Made by a program: the position numbers and the translations under genes. A stretch of DNA of 64,000 nucleotides from Branchipolynoe longqiensis. Taxonomy: Eukaryota; Annelida; Polychaeta; Phyllodocida; Polynoidae. Below are positions 21,714-31,879 of this stretch, one piece after another. The notes beneath the pieces were generated by a model. That model had not been told where the DNA came from. It did no database searches and worked only from the letters and a program-made list of their open reading frames with translations. Position 1 is the stretch's first letter. The number at the start of each line of letters is the position of its first letter. The stretch lies in NCBI GenBank assembly GCA_030323885.1, contig CM059186.1, forward strand, positions 21,304,998 through 21,368,997, written 5' to 3'.

Positions 21714-22169
21714 CAGTATAACCCCGCTAAACCAAACTTGAAGGGACCCTATAAATTTGTTTGATTAACCGATCATTGGTTTAACCGAGCTTTGGCTTCA
21801 ACTTTGACTTGGCTTTGACAATATATGTAGACATTAATTATTGTTTTTTTTATGTATATTCAGTATAACCCCATTAAATAAACCAAACGATCGTTTAATG
21901 CAAACTTTTTTTCGGCGGCCCAGCAAAATACTACCATTTATCATATAAAAATGTTGGTGGGATCTCAGATGACCTTATAACCACATGCAAGTTTGGTTTA
22001 ATGTACCGGAAGTGGCCTTGTTTGGATTAACCAATAATTTGGATTAACCAACTTTGGTTTAACCAACTTTTTTATATGATAAATGATAGTATTTTGCCGG
22101 GCCGCCGAAAAAAGTTTGGATTAACCGATCGTTTGGTTTAACCGAGCTTGGTTTAACGGGGTTGTACTG
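21714..22169 (+). mobile_element. Pogo/mariner-like palindromic MITE, copy 1
   Basis: 456 bp. Starts CAGTATAACCCCGCTAAACC and ends GGTTTAACGGGGTTGTACTG. Inner hairpin arms are also visible (CCATTTATCATATAAAAA against TTTTATATGATAAATGATAG). Same family as 36601-37073. Confidence 0.8.
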
Positions 22170-22688
22170 CAATACACCATAGTTACCTTACACCTTATTA
22201 CACTTTATTATATGTTATTACAGTCATGTTATTACATGTTATTACATATTATTGCATTATTAGTTCACCAACCAGGTGAGGATATGACGTTCATGAATGT
22301 TTGCATTGAGTGGTATGAGAGTTTTTTCATTTTTCTCCAGTGTTTTTTTCGGTGACGAAAAAAATCATAATACAAAATAAAAAATCCCCCCAAAAATCAG
22401 GGCCAACATGGTGAGGGCGGAAGCCAGCAATCTGGCATATTTGCCTCTCGTCAGAAGGAAACACATCGCATGAGTTGCTGAAATATCATAACGTCGTGCA
22501 GGTAAACGCCTTAAGACAAATCACAACCGGAAACAAGGGGAGAAGGAGGGAGAGGGTGTCGGGCTGGGAGGTGGGGGACCCGCCGAAATTACCACCGACC
22601 TTTGTCCGTCTATAAGAATAGAGGCTCTCTTTCTTTTTGGAAGGGAAATTGGTACTGATTCACAGTTTGGGGACCGTGCTGGTCTGAG

Positions 22689-22732
22689 TGGCGACTAGAG
22701 GGCGCCACCTAAAATGTGTCCACCGGAAGTGA
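22689..22732 (+). promoter_or_regulatory. CTCF-type plus ETS-type motifs (candidate promoter)
   Basis: TGGCGACTAGAGGGCGCCA (22689-22707) matches 18 of 19 CTCF positions. ACCGGAAGTGA (22722-22732) is a textbook ETS/GABP site. Both lie about 70-110 bp upstream of the ATG at 22801. This arrangement is common at TATA-less promoters. Confidence 0.4.
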
Positions 22733-22800
22733 GGTTGAGGGGAGGGTGGGGAGGGGATGAGAGGGGGGGGGGGGCAGTGTTTCATGGCCGTGATCTCATT

Positions 22801-22878
22801 ATGGCCGATTACTTGAGTAAATACAGCGCAGAGAACCTGGAGGGAGAGTGGGTCCCTCTCACCTGCTATGCGCGGCAA
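22801..22878 (+). CDS. Candidate first coding exon, unidentified protein
   Basis: ATG with A at -3 and G at +4 opens MADYLSKYSAENLEGEWVPL and continues TCYARQ before running into G-rich repeat. The composition is soluble-protein like, and unlike the repeats around it. The donor would be CAA|GTCGGG (22879), which is weak. I do not recognise the family and found no following exon. It may be a genuine first exon of a plus-strand gene or a chance open segment. Confidence 0.35.
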
Positions 22879-23078
22879 GTCGGGGTGGGGGTTGGGGGGG
22901 GGGGATCACAAGTCGGTGTGTGGGGGTGGGGGGTATGTGAGAGTGGGGGCGAGTGTGTGTGGGGAGGTATGGCGTGGTTGTGGGTGTTGGGGTGTGGGTG
23001 TGGTTGTGGGTGTTGGGGTGTGTGGGGTGGGAGAGTGTATGTGTGGGGAGTGTGGTGTGTGGGTGAGTGGATGGGTGT
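22879..23078 (+). repeat. GT/GGGT-rich degenerate array
   Basis: TGTGGGTGTTGGGGTGTGGG-type sequence that merges into the TTGGTTGG tail of the adjacent SINE-1. Confidence 0.9.
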
Positions 23079-23430
23079 GTTGGTTGGTTGGTTGTTGGAG
23101 TTTTACATCCTGGCAATATCTAGGGTCATATCAGGATGGGTACTGACTTGTGACAGTGCGCACTGATGGCAACTTCATAGTGATGTCCCACTGGGAGACC
23201 AGGCTGACAGCACCATGACCTGATATCCCACTCAGTCACATTATCCTGACACTGAGCCAACCCGTCCTTGAGCTATTCTAATAATGCCGAGCGTCTGGCT
23301 AGGATGCAACACGTATCAATTTCTAAGTCATTGGGTTTGACTCTCGACCAGGCCATAATTCGAATCCCACAATCTACTAAAACCGGATATGCGTGCTGAA
23401 CTCATTCAGCCCATCCGGTCTGGTCTGTGG
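23079..23430 (-). mobile_element. SINE-1 full-length copy
   Basis: GGTTGGTTGGTTGTTGGAGT tail, then the complete body, with the head complement ending CATTCAGCCCATCCGGTCTG. Confidence 0.85.
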
Positions 23431-23960
23431 CGGGTGTGTGTATGTGTGAGTACAGGTGTGGGGTTGGTTTGTGGGGTGGGGCGGTGTGCATGGGTGTGTG
23501 TGTGTATGTGTGAGTGGTTATGGAATTAGTGGGCGAGGTGAGGAGGTGAGTGTAAGGGGAGTGTGTGTGTGGGTGAGTGGGTGTGTATGTGTGAGTGGTT
23601 GTGGGATTAGTGTGTGGGGTGAAGCGGTGTGTGTACGAGAAGTGTGTGTGTGGGTGAGTGTGTGTATGTGTGAGTGGTTATGGAATTAGTGGGCGACGTG
23701 AGGCGATGAGTATATGGGGAGTGAGGTGAGCGTGTGTGTGTATGTGTGAGTGGTTGTGGGATTAGTGTGTGAGGTGAGGCGGTGTGTGTATGAGGAGTGG
23801 GTGTGTGGGTGAGTGTGTGTATTATTGTGGGATGTGTGGATGGATCTCTAGGTGTGGGTGTGGTGTGGGTATTCGTGTAGGGGAGTGCGAGGTGGTGTTT
23901 GGGGGCGATGCGTGTATGGAGAAGGGTGTGTGTGGGTGAACCCTGTGCGATGAGTGTGCA
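23431..23960 (+). repeat. GTGTGAGTGG-type minisatellite
   Basis: A loose higher-order unit of 60-70 bp (TGTGTATGTGTGAGTGGTTR ... GGATTAGTGNGNGAGGTGAGG) occurs four times. Apparent open frames are repeat artefacts. Confidence 0.85.
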
Positions 23961-24015
23961 TATGAGGTGTGGGGGGGGGGAGGCGGTCGGTCTTTGGGGA
24001 GTTGGGTGTGGGTAA

Positions 24016-24607
24016 AGGCCCAGTCACAACTCACCAGATTGGGGTACCGGATAGAAAACGGACACTGTCCAGTGAAATACGGCATTGTACGGTTTATATA
24101 TGGTTGGCATCCGGCGTGTCCGTTCTGTGTCCGATGTTGTCCGGTGTGTACGGTAGTAAGTTTTGAACATGCACACAACTTGTACTGGCACCACTGGACT
24201 GAGGTGTACGGTTGGTGTCCGTTTTAAGTCTGCTTAGTCTGTTTTGTCTGGTTCATGTCCATTACCCATGCCTTACGTCTCCGGTTTGCTTCCTGCAGAG
24301 TCCATTGACGGTGCTGCGGGAATTCGGTCTGTTGGTTTTTGATCTGTTTTCGGCGCATCCGTGATCAGTCCGGTAGGTGTCTGGTTGGTGTCTGGTCCGT
24401 CTGTTTGACATTCAGTTGCCGTCTGGTTCTTGTCCGGTTCTCATCCGTTGGCTATTCGTTAATGTATGTTTCTTGTCCGTTTAGCATCCATTGTGTCCGG
24501 TGGCCTTTGCAACAGGTCGACATATTTCAATACCGAACACCACCGGACTAGACAATTCTTTGTCCGGTGGTGTCCGGTACTCAGTCCGGTGAGGTGTGAC
24601 TGGGGCT
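24016..24607 (+). mobile_element. TAA-flanked Harbinger-like element, family H3 copy 1
   Basis: TIR AGGCCCAGTCACAACTCACC and inverse GGTGAGGTGTGACTGGGGCT, with TAA at 24013-24015 and 24608-24610. The interior is rich in TCCG words (GTCCGGT, TCCGTTT). It shares AAGTTTTGA-CA-GCACACAACT and CACCGGACTAGACAATTC with 33080-33457. 24608-24900 is GT-rich filler. Confidence 0.75.
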
Positions 24608-24984
24608 TAAATGTATGGACATGGTAATGGGTGTGGATGTGGGTGTGTGTGTGTGGGGGGAGTGTGAGCATGTGGAGCTGGGTGTGGGTGTGTATGATTG
24701 GAGTAGGTGTGCTGATGGAAGTAGAAGGGGTGTTCAGAAATAAGGGTGACCTATTCTCAGAACCTCCTATGTAAACACACGGTAAATGCATGTAAACGTG
24801 TGTGGAGGTGGGGGTGACACACGTGGGGGTGGGTGGGGGAGGGGGGACGAAGGGGGCAGGGTGGGGGGTACATAGTTGTGTCTGCGCACATATGAACTCA
24901 CAAAGACCACCTGAATCGATGAAGGGACATAATTTATCCGCTACTGGTTTGACAGGCCATATAAAGTATAAGCCTGTATCAGGA

Positions 24985-25060
24985 TGTCTACGGCACCTTG
25001 TATTCCCATGGGTGGTCTCCCATCCAAGTACTGACGAGGCTCAACATTGAAAACCGGTGT
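24985..25060 (-). ncRNA. 5S rRNA-derived fragment (3' half)
   Basis: The minus strand reads CGTCAGTACTTGGATGGGAG ACC then CATGGGAATACAAGGTGCCG TAGAC. These are the C-box and 3' stem of 5S rRNA (canonical AGTACTTGGATGGGAGACC). The 5' half is too diverged to recognise. It is either a 5S pseudogene or the head of a 5S-derived (SINE3-type) element, not a functional 5S gene. Confidence 0.7.
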
Positions 25061-25094
25061 TTCCGATGTGATATTCACACTATTCACGCGTGAC

Positions 25095-25191
25095 CTAATT
25101 AGGCATCAGAACGAGGTTGAGTACGTGTCGGGTATTGGAAATGGCAGGAAGACACTGCTGTGTGCTGATGTGTATGAACTACGACAGAAAT
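25095..25191 (+). other. Short open segment, possible terminal exon (weak)
   Basis: After GGCATCAG the frame reads NEVEYVSGIGNGRKTLLCAD, then VYELRQKLKE and a TAA. It looks protein-like, but it is only 30 codons, the pyrimidine tract is poor, and I recognise no family. 25192-26128 around it has no other recognised feature. Confidence 0.15.
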
Positions 25192-26128
25192 TAAAGGAGT
25201 AAAATTTGAAGATATTCACCTTTTAGACTATCACATTCATTTTTGCATACATTTTATTTATCTATTGGTCAATTTCATGAAGATTGAGTGATAATCAGAT
25301 GCATTTCAGTAGGCGATGTCAACAAAGTCACTCACCCTGGTTGCCAATCTTTTCTTAAATTCAAAATTGCATAACTTTCTTAATATATATTTATATATTA
25401 AAAAAAAATATATTTGAACCATTTTAAACCTTTTATTAATTTTTAATTACTAAGACTAGTTGTTTAACTGTGTTACACAGATAACTACGCTGACAGTGCT
25501 GCATGGTACATGATATCACCATAACCATGCAGACTTGAAGTTGACAGTCACATTGTAGTTAAAGAATGGGGAAAAGCACCATGCAAGGGTCACCCAATCT
25601 TCGTAAAAATTAGCCAATAGATAGAAAACGGGTATGCAAAGATGAATATGGTAGTTTAAAAAATAAATACCCTCAAATTTGAGTGATTTCGAGAGGTATT
25701 GGTAAAAAAAAAGTATTCACATCACTTTTCATACAGCGGCGCCTTGCAGATGCGTGTGTGGCCTCGGTATGGTTTCAACATGGCTGCGGCGTGAATAGCG
25801 TCAATTGCTGCCGGTCATGGTGGTGTAGTTGGCGGGGGTTCCCCATTGTATCTCCCACCCGCACATCACACCCCCTCTACCACCAAAACTCGATTATCAT
25901 GGATCTGATTAGAATGTAGATGCCCATGGCATCCATCAAAGGTACACGTCCACCTCCTTCCCAGATTGCATCTGACTGCTGTCCTGTGGCATAGCCGTGA
26001 GCAGTGGACCGTGACGTTGCCACTGTGGCAAGTGCACGCCCCCTCGCGGGTGTTTAGTTAATCGGGCAATATTTATACACATCCTGGCATGTATGTATTC
26101 CTTTTATTAGTTTAACTGACACGGGTTT

Positions 26129-26613
26129 GTTGGTTGTTGGAGTTTTACATCCTGACAACATCAAAGGTCATATCAGGACGGGTACCGACTTGTGACAGTG
26201 CGCACTCACGGCGAATTTATAGTGCTGCTCCACTGGGAAATCAGGCCACCGGCAGCATGACACGATATCCCGACCTTCCGCATGCGAGGCCCGCGCTCTA
26301 TCGATTAGACCACCTCGCCCGGTAGCTTACGCGGGAGTTTGGTTCCCGGTCGAGTCAAACCAATGATTCATAAAATTGATACTTGTCGCTTCCTAGCCTG
26401 GCGCTGTGCATTAATAGGATAGGGCAAGGACTGGTTAGCTCAGTGTTAGGATGATGTGATTGAGTGGGATATTGGGTCATGGTGGCAGTGGCCTGATTTC
26501 CATGTGGGGCAGCACTATACAATCACCATGAGTGTGCACTGTCACAAGTCGGTAACCATCCTGATATGACCTTAGATGTTGCCAGGATGTAAAACTCCAA
26601 CAACCAACCAATC
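26129..26613. mobile_element. Head-to-head pair of SINE-1 copies
   Basis: 26129-26328 runs tail to head (minus) and ends at ACCACCTCGCCCGGTAGC. 26330-26613 starts in the head and runs to a CCAACAACCAACC tail (plus). Together they form a large imperfect inverted repeat. Confidence 0.85.
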
Positions 26614-26622
26614 AACTTTAAC

Positions 26623-27006
26623 TTACAGATTAACCTACATATCCTCTGCGGGATGATATAGGCCCTATTAGGCCTCTAATGCCAGCTCACTTATGGTAAA
26701 AAAAGAACATTTTGTTTGCACACATATTGGATGGAGGTGGGCGGAGCCCTGAAGTAATACAATTGTGGGTGTCCTCTCGAATATCTATCCAGCCTTCTCT
26801 CAAATGCTTCTACCATTGGTGCTTCAACCACTTGATCTGGAAGACTGTTCCATGGATCTGTCACTTGAAAGAAAAATGAGTGTTTCCTGACCTCAAATCT
26901 GGGCCTCTCCTTGAAGATATTATAGCGCTGGCCTCTGGTGTTGAACACACCCATTGTGACATCACTGTCATAGACTCTAGTCATAATCTCATAAGTCTCT
27001 ATCATA
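26623..27006 (-). pseudogene. Non-LTR RT C-terminus relic, copy 1
   Basis: The minus strand encodes MIETYEIMTRVYDSDVTMGV ... HSFFFQVTDPWNSLPDQVVE ... FERRLDRYSRGHPQLYYFRA. This is the same family as 53401-53815. The DPWNSLP-VVEAP-FE-RLD motif is typical of CR1/L2/RTE-type ORF2 ends. A SINE-1 body (27007-27165) sits at its 5' side and fuses with the open frame. Confidence 0.8.
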
Positions 27007-27165
27007 TCAGTATCAGTATCAGGACAATGTGACTGTGTGGGATATGCCAGCGGCCTGGTTTCCCAGTGGGGCAGTATTATAAAGACACCCTGCGTGCACA
27101 CCGTCACAAGTCGGTACCCGTCCTGATATGACCTTAGATGTTGTTCGGATGTAAAACAACAACTT
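27007..27165 (+). mobile_element. SINE-1 3' part
   Basis: ATCAGGACAATGTGACTGTG to GTAAAACAACAAC, abutting the RT relic. Confidence 0.8.
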
Positions 27166-27339
27166 ACACAGCCCCACACATCCTGCTTGTGTTTGAATGT
27201 AATGGTAGGTTATGTGGTGAGTAGCTGCTACTGCAGTGCTAAGAATGCAAATGTCTGGGTAACCACATTCTTTATATGATTCACCTAATTAGAAAATATT
27301 GTCAAGCGAAGGATTCCTGTGAAATAACATATACTGTCC

Positions 27340-27999
27340 TAGATAAATGATTAACCCCGTACTTCCAGTACAGGGGTGAACACACACCCTATATAAAAGC
27401 TGGCGAACACTGGTTTAGTATGGAACAGGAAGTAGAAACTGTGGCTCCAGTATCAAATGGCTACCCATATCGGCACAGAGTTGGTGAAATGGGAGAGAAT
27501 GCAAAAAGACAAGATGGCGGCGATAGAACACCACCGATTTCACTTTTAAAGTCTATTAATCCATATGTTTTATATTATTTTTCAACTCGGGATGGCCGAA
27601 TGAGTTAGAGTGTCCGTCTCCCATGCTGGTAGATCGTGGGGTCGTGGGTTCGAATTCTGGTCGAGTCAAACCAATGACTTAAAAATTTATACTTGTTGCT
27701 TCCTAGCCAGACGCTCGGCATTACTAGGATATGGCAAGGAGCAGTGGAATGAGGAAGACCAATCCTCTGCGACTGAAATTTCCCCTGCTTAAACAACTAA
27801 TGTAGAAAAAAAAAAGAAAAAGAACAACTCAAAAGTAGCGGGTAAATATGAAGACATGTATAAAGAATATATTTTGCTTCTTAAATTAATCATTTATCCG
27901 TTCAGTTAATTTCCCCAGCATATCGAAATTCTTCGCCAGTTTTTCTAATGGATTGGTTTTCATCCCTGTACTACAAGTACGGGGTGAATCTTTGATCTA
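27340..27999 (+). mobile_element. YY1-bearing MITE (family M) copy 1, with SINE inside
   Basis: TIR TAGATAAATGATTAACCCCG and inverse CGGGGTGAATCTTTGATCTA. 9-bp flanks ATACTGTCC (27331) and ATACTCTCC (28000) differ at one base, consistent with a Mutator-type 9-bp duplication. It contains CAAGATGGCGGC (YY1-type) and AACAGGAAGTAG (ETS-type). A SINE-2 interrupts it at 27589-27824, duplicating CAACTC. Confidence 0.8.
27589..27824 (+). mobile_element. SINE-2 inserted in MITE family M
   Basis: Head GGGATGGCCGAATGAGTTAG with B box GGGTTCGAATTCTGG, alternative tail GAGGAAGACCAATCCTCTGC, then A-rich end. CAACTC at 27583 and 27825 flanks it. The uninterrupted sequence is preserved in MITE copies 2 and 3. 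Confidence 0.85.
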
Positions 28000-28019
28000 A
28001 TACTCTCCCTCTGTATTGG

Positions 28020-28560
28020 GGTTTTGATTCGTGGCAACATCTGAGGTCATATTAGGACGGGCACCGGCTTTTGACAGCACACCCTCATATAGATAAAGGA
28101 TTCACCCGGTACTCACAGTACATGGGTGAATACCAGCCCTATATAAAAACGGTCGAAAAATCGGGCTAATGAAATAAGTCTTCATGAGAGCCTAATTTCA
28201 TAATCTAAGAAGCAACATTTTTTCTTTGTATATGTCTTCATATTTCCCCGCTACCTTTGAGTTGAAAAATATAATAAAACATCTGGTTTAATAAGATTTA
28301 AAAGTGAAATCGCCAGCCTTCTATGGCCGCCATCTTGTCTTTTTGCATTCTCTCCCATTTCACGAACTCTGTGCCGATATAAGTACCCATTTGACACTGG
28401 AGCCAGGCATTGTACTTCCTGTTCCATACTAAAGCTATTTTCGTCCGTATTTACAGTACGTTGTCCTTCACCCGTGTACTACAAGTACCGGGTGAATCTT
28501 TTATCTAACCCTCATAGTGACTAAATAGTGCTGCCCCACTTAGACACCTGCAGGTTGCCA
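28020..28560 (-). mobile_element. SINE-1 fragment split by MITE M copy 2
   Basis: SINE body at 28020-28089 (GTGGCAACATCTGAGGTCAT...) resumes at 28508 (ACCCTCATAGTGACTAAATA...). Confidence 0.75.
28090..28507 (-). mobile_element. YY1-bearing MITE (family M) copy 2
   Basis: 418 bp between exact 9-bp duplications ACCCTCATA (28081-28089 and 28508-28516). TIRs TAGATAAAGGATTCACCCGG and inverse. Opposite orientation to copies 1 and 3. Contains GCCGCCATCTTG (YY1-type, reverse). Confidence 0.9.
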
Positions 28561-28691
28561 GCCACGCGACTTCTGGTAGTGTTGTCCAAATCAGATTAAG
28601 CTGACCGTCAGATGTTTTTTCCCAACCCCACTCACTTGGAGATGGAAGCTCCTTGGTACACTGCACACCTAACATGCTGCACTAGAGCATG

Positions 28692-29093
28692 TAGATAAAT
28701 GATTCACCCTTGTAGTACATAGGTGAATGACAACATAGTGTAAATACGGGCGAAAATAGCTTTAGTATGGAACATGAAGTAGAAACTGTGGTTCCAGGAT
28801 CAAATGGCTACATATATAGGCACAGAGTTGGTGAAATGTGCGAGACAAGATGGCGGCACTAGAACGCCGTCGATTTCACTTTAAAATCATATTAAACTAG
28901 GTATTTTATTATATTTTTCAACTCAAAGGTAGCGGGTAAATATGAAGACATATACAAAGAATAAATCTTGCTTCTTAGATTGTGAAATTAGCCTCTCATA
29001 AAGACTCAGTACATTAGCATGATTTTTCGACTGTTTTTATATAAGGCTGGTCTTCACCAGTGTACTGCGAGTACGGGGTGAATCCTTTATCTA
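28692..29093 (+). mobile_element. YY1-bearing MITE (family M) copy 3
   Basis: 402 bp, TIR TAGATAAATGATTCACCC / GGGTGAATCCTTTATCTA, flanks TAGAGCATG (28683) and CAGAGCATG (29094). It retains CAAGATGGCGGC and the GTAGCGGGTAAATATGAAGA block. Confidence 0.85.
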
Positions 29094-29435
29094 CAGAGCA
29101 TGGTGTGTAGGTGGAATTGATTTCAGAGGTCTGATTGTGCAAACAGGTTCTTTCGCGCTGTATTAATGTCACTACAGATACTTGTACGATCATACATCAG
29201 AATGACGATAATCCCACTCAGTCACATTATCATCCTGATACTGAGCACACCTGCTGGACTGGGTAAGTGTTTTGGTTTCTAGAATTGGATACTTTGATCA
29301 TGCAGCTTTAATGACCCCTACTTTAATGGTTGTATATATATAATAGGCTTTTGTGAGTAGCCCATTCTTGGGAATAACTGACTTGTTTCAATGGCCATTT
29401 AAAAAAAAAAGTTCTTGTGGTTGTAAAGTTTTTAA

Positions 29436-29788
29436 TTAAAGCTGCATAGTCTGATGAAAACATCAAATTTTCAAAACCAAAACAATTATCTATTTGATTC
29501 TACATATCTAACTTAGATACAGATGCACTTATTAACCATTTGTCACAACACAGAAGAGAATACTGAGGCAATTGAATGGAATCTGTTACTATAGTAGCCT
29601 ATGGGGCATGAGTTTTGGCAAGCTTTCCTAAATTAATTTTGCATGGTTCCACTACAAATATCTCAAAAGTTAGCCACTTAAAATAAAAGTTACTTCAAGC
29701 TAAAATAAGGTACATTATAACGACCAATCGAATGTATTTATCTCAGAAAATGTCAGAAACACAAAGCCATCGGACTATGCAACTTTAA
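29436..29788 (-). mobile_element. MITE family A, best full-length copy
   Basis: 353 bp, TTAAAGCTGCATAGTCTGAT to ATCGGACTATGCAACTTTAA, with TTAA at both edges. A SINE-1 scrap (CACTCAGTCACATTATCATC) is at 29217-29262. Confidence 0.85.
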
Positions 29789-29959
29789 GTCAAATGACCA
29801 AAGTGTTTCAACTTGAAACCGGATACAAAGAACTTACACCTAGCAGCCAACGACCGTCGTACAATCCGCGACAATATGTTAATCCCATTAATCGGGAATC
29901 GGGAACCAGTTTATATTCACACCTCATACATCTGGGTGGTTGGCAAAAACTCGTGATAT

Positions 29960-30155
29960 ATTATGTGTATTCTAGCCACCCCCCCCCCACCCCATGTACC
30001 CCCTTCCTCACCATATCACATTTAAATCTGTTCAAATCTGACTATTTCAAACTTCCACGTAAATTTCCATGTAAACATATAGATGTAATTACCACATTTG
30101 TGTGTGTGAAATAAAACTGACAATAAATCCCACAAAGTTGTCACTGTGAATATGA
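29960..30155 (+). mobile_element. LINE 3'-tail-like segment
   Basis: TCCATGTAAACATATAGATG ... AATAAAACTGACAATAAATC ... GTCACTGTGAATATGATCCT resembles the 3' end at 42600-42790 and the GTGAATATGG end of the RNase H-bearing LINE. It is truncated. Confidence 0.5.
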
Positions 30156-30410
30156 TCCTATGATGCTGGGTCACAAATACAGTCCTGTACAGGAGAGGGG
30201 AGGTGAGGGGGGGGGGGGTAGCGGCGGGAACTCGGAACGCCCCTATTGTCGCGTAGTGTACGGGCGCCTACACAAGTCTCGAAACGTGGCAACGAAGCGT
30301 GACCACCCGGGCATCTATACGGGTGGTGGCGACCTGTCCGTGTTTAGCTTTCTATTCAGAATGTGTGTATGTGTATTTGTTGGGAGAGGGGCTGGGTATA
30401 TATATATATA

Positions 30411-30645
30411 TAGAGAGAGAGAGAGCGAGAGAGCGAGAGAGCGAGAGAGCGAGAGAGCGAGAGAGCGAGAGAGCGAGAGAGGAGAAGAGCGAGAGAAAGG
30501 AGAGGGAGAGAGCGAGAGAGCGAGAGAGCGAGAGAGCGAGAGAGCGAGAGAGCGAGAGAGCGAGAGAGCGAGAGAGCGAGAGAGCGAGAGAGCGAGAGAG
30601 CGAGAGAGCGAGAGAGCGAGAGAGCGAGAGAGATAGATAGAGATA
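30411..30645 (+). repeat. (GAGAGAGC)n array
   Basis: About 28 units of the 8-mer with a GAGAAGAGC/AAAGGAGAGG interruption near 30480, followed by GATAGATAGA. Confidence 0.95.
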
Positions 30646-30649
30646 GAGA

Positions 30650-30955
30650 TATCTGTGGCGGAGTGGTTAGAGTGTCTGACTTTTTCCTAGGTCGGAGTCC
30701 TAATCTGAAGGTCAGTGGTTCAATTCCCTGTGCCCCCACCTCTGCCAATTTGGATTTCCACCGCTGTGTATAACTTACACCATCATCAAAGGCCAGTTGC
30801 TCTCATACCATGTCTATGTGGTGTGGGAGGTAAAAAATCCCTTGGGTCGGTAAAAGTGTAGGCTCGGGCATTCTATCGACAAACTGTCTAACGGTGAAAA
30901 CAAGCCTATTCAGGCTTATCCATGATAGGCAGTATAAATCTTCAACAACAAAGAT
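30650..30955 (+). mobile_element. SINE-C copy 1
   Basis: tRNA-Ser-like head GGCGGAGTGGTTAGAGTGTC with a long variable-arm region and B box GTGGTTCAATTCCC, body to ATGATAGGCAGTATAAATCT and an AACAACAAA tail. About 300 bp, also at 42149 and 50395. Confidence 0.85.
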
Positions 30956-30973
30956 ATAGAGAGAGAGAGTTGA

Positions 30974-31317
30974 TGATTGGTTGGTTGTTGGAGTTTTACG
31001 TCCTGGAAACATCTAAGGTCATATCAGGAAGGGTAGCGACTTATGACAGTGCGCACTCACGGTGACTTTATAATAGTGCTGCCCCACTGGGAAATCAGGC
31101 CCACCAGCACCATGACCCGATATCCCACTGAGTCACATTACACGTCACCTTGAGTGTGCACTGTCACTGAGTCAATACCCGTCCTTATATGACCTATCCA
31201 ATCCTTGCCATATCCTATTAATGCCGAGCACCAGGCTAGGAAGCAACAAGTATCAATTGTATAAGTCATTAGTTTGACTCGACTGCGAATCGAACTCCCG
31301 ATCTTCCGGAAGGTGAG
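30974..31317 (-). mobile_element. SINE-1 full-length copy
   Basis: Tail TTGGTTGGTTGTTGGAGTTT through the head complement CGAATCGAACTCCCGATCTT. Confidence 0.85.
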
Positions 31318-31480
31318 TGGGACGGGGAGGGGGGGGGGGGTCGGAGGGGGGTGAGAGGAATGGGGATAGGAGGGGTGAGGGGGTGAGGGACGGGGGAAGG
31401 GGTGAGGGAGAGGGACGGAGAAGGGGAAGGGGAGAGGGATGGGGGTGAGGGTGAGAGGGAGGTGGAGAGAGAGTGTGAGG
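31318..31480 (+). repeat. G/GA-rich low-complexity tract
   Basis: GAGGGGGTGAGGGACGGGGG-type sequence. Serine/proline-rich frames on the minus strand are compositional. Confidence 0.85.
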
Positions 31481-31484
31481 GTGA

Positions 31485-31745
31485 GGCGCTACGGAGTTGT
31501 GGAAACTCAACCCGGGACTTTGCGACACGCCGATCAGGGCCCGACAAAGGACAGCCGTCCGCATCACTTACACCCGCCCATACGTCAGCGACAGGTTAAT
31601 GAGAAGGTCGGGCGCCGCCGCGTCCCCTGTCGGCGCTGGGTTGAACTAACGGTGTAAAACTGTGTAGAAGGGGCGAGTCAGCCACTCGGCGCCGAAACTC
31701 GTCTTTGAGTTTGGCTGAGGTTTTTGCTGGGCTTCCACAGTGTAC
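31485..31745. other. GC-rich, CpG-dense segment, function unknown
   Basis: Stands out from its AT-rich neighbours (CGGGCGCCGCCGCGTCC, CACTCGGCGCCGAAACTCG). On the minus strand one frame reads KTSAKLKDEFRRRVADSPLL, but no start or splice pair is convincing. It could be part of a repeat or of a promoter. Confidence 0.25.
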
Positions 31746-31779
31746 GGCCAAGACACCTCCATCCCCTCCCCCTACGCAC

Positions 31780-31845
31780 ACGCGCACTCGCAACCACACA
31801 CACACACGCATACGCACACGCATACGCACACAAACGCACACACAC

Positions 31846-31878
<33 letters not shown>
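31780..31878 (+). repeat. (CA)n/(TA)n microsatellite
   Basis: ACACACACGCATACGCACAC-type sequence running into pure TA. Confidence 0.95.

Positions 31879-31879
<1 letters not shown>

Noticed and set aside
26691..27179. A single 162-codon protein with a novel N-terminus.
   Set aside because: It is a chimera of a SINE-1 body (27007-27165) and a LINE reverse-transcriptase tail.
30160..30748. Arg/Glu/Ser-rich frames on both strands.
   Set aside because: Generated by the (GAGAGAGC)n array, with a SINE-C head at the end.
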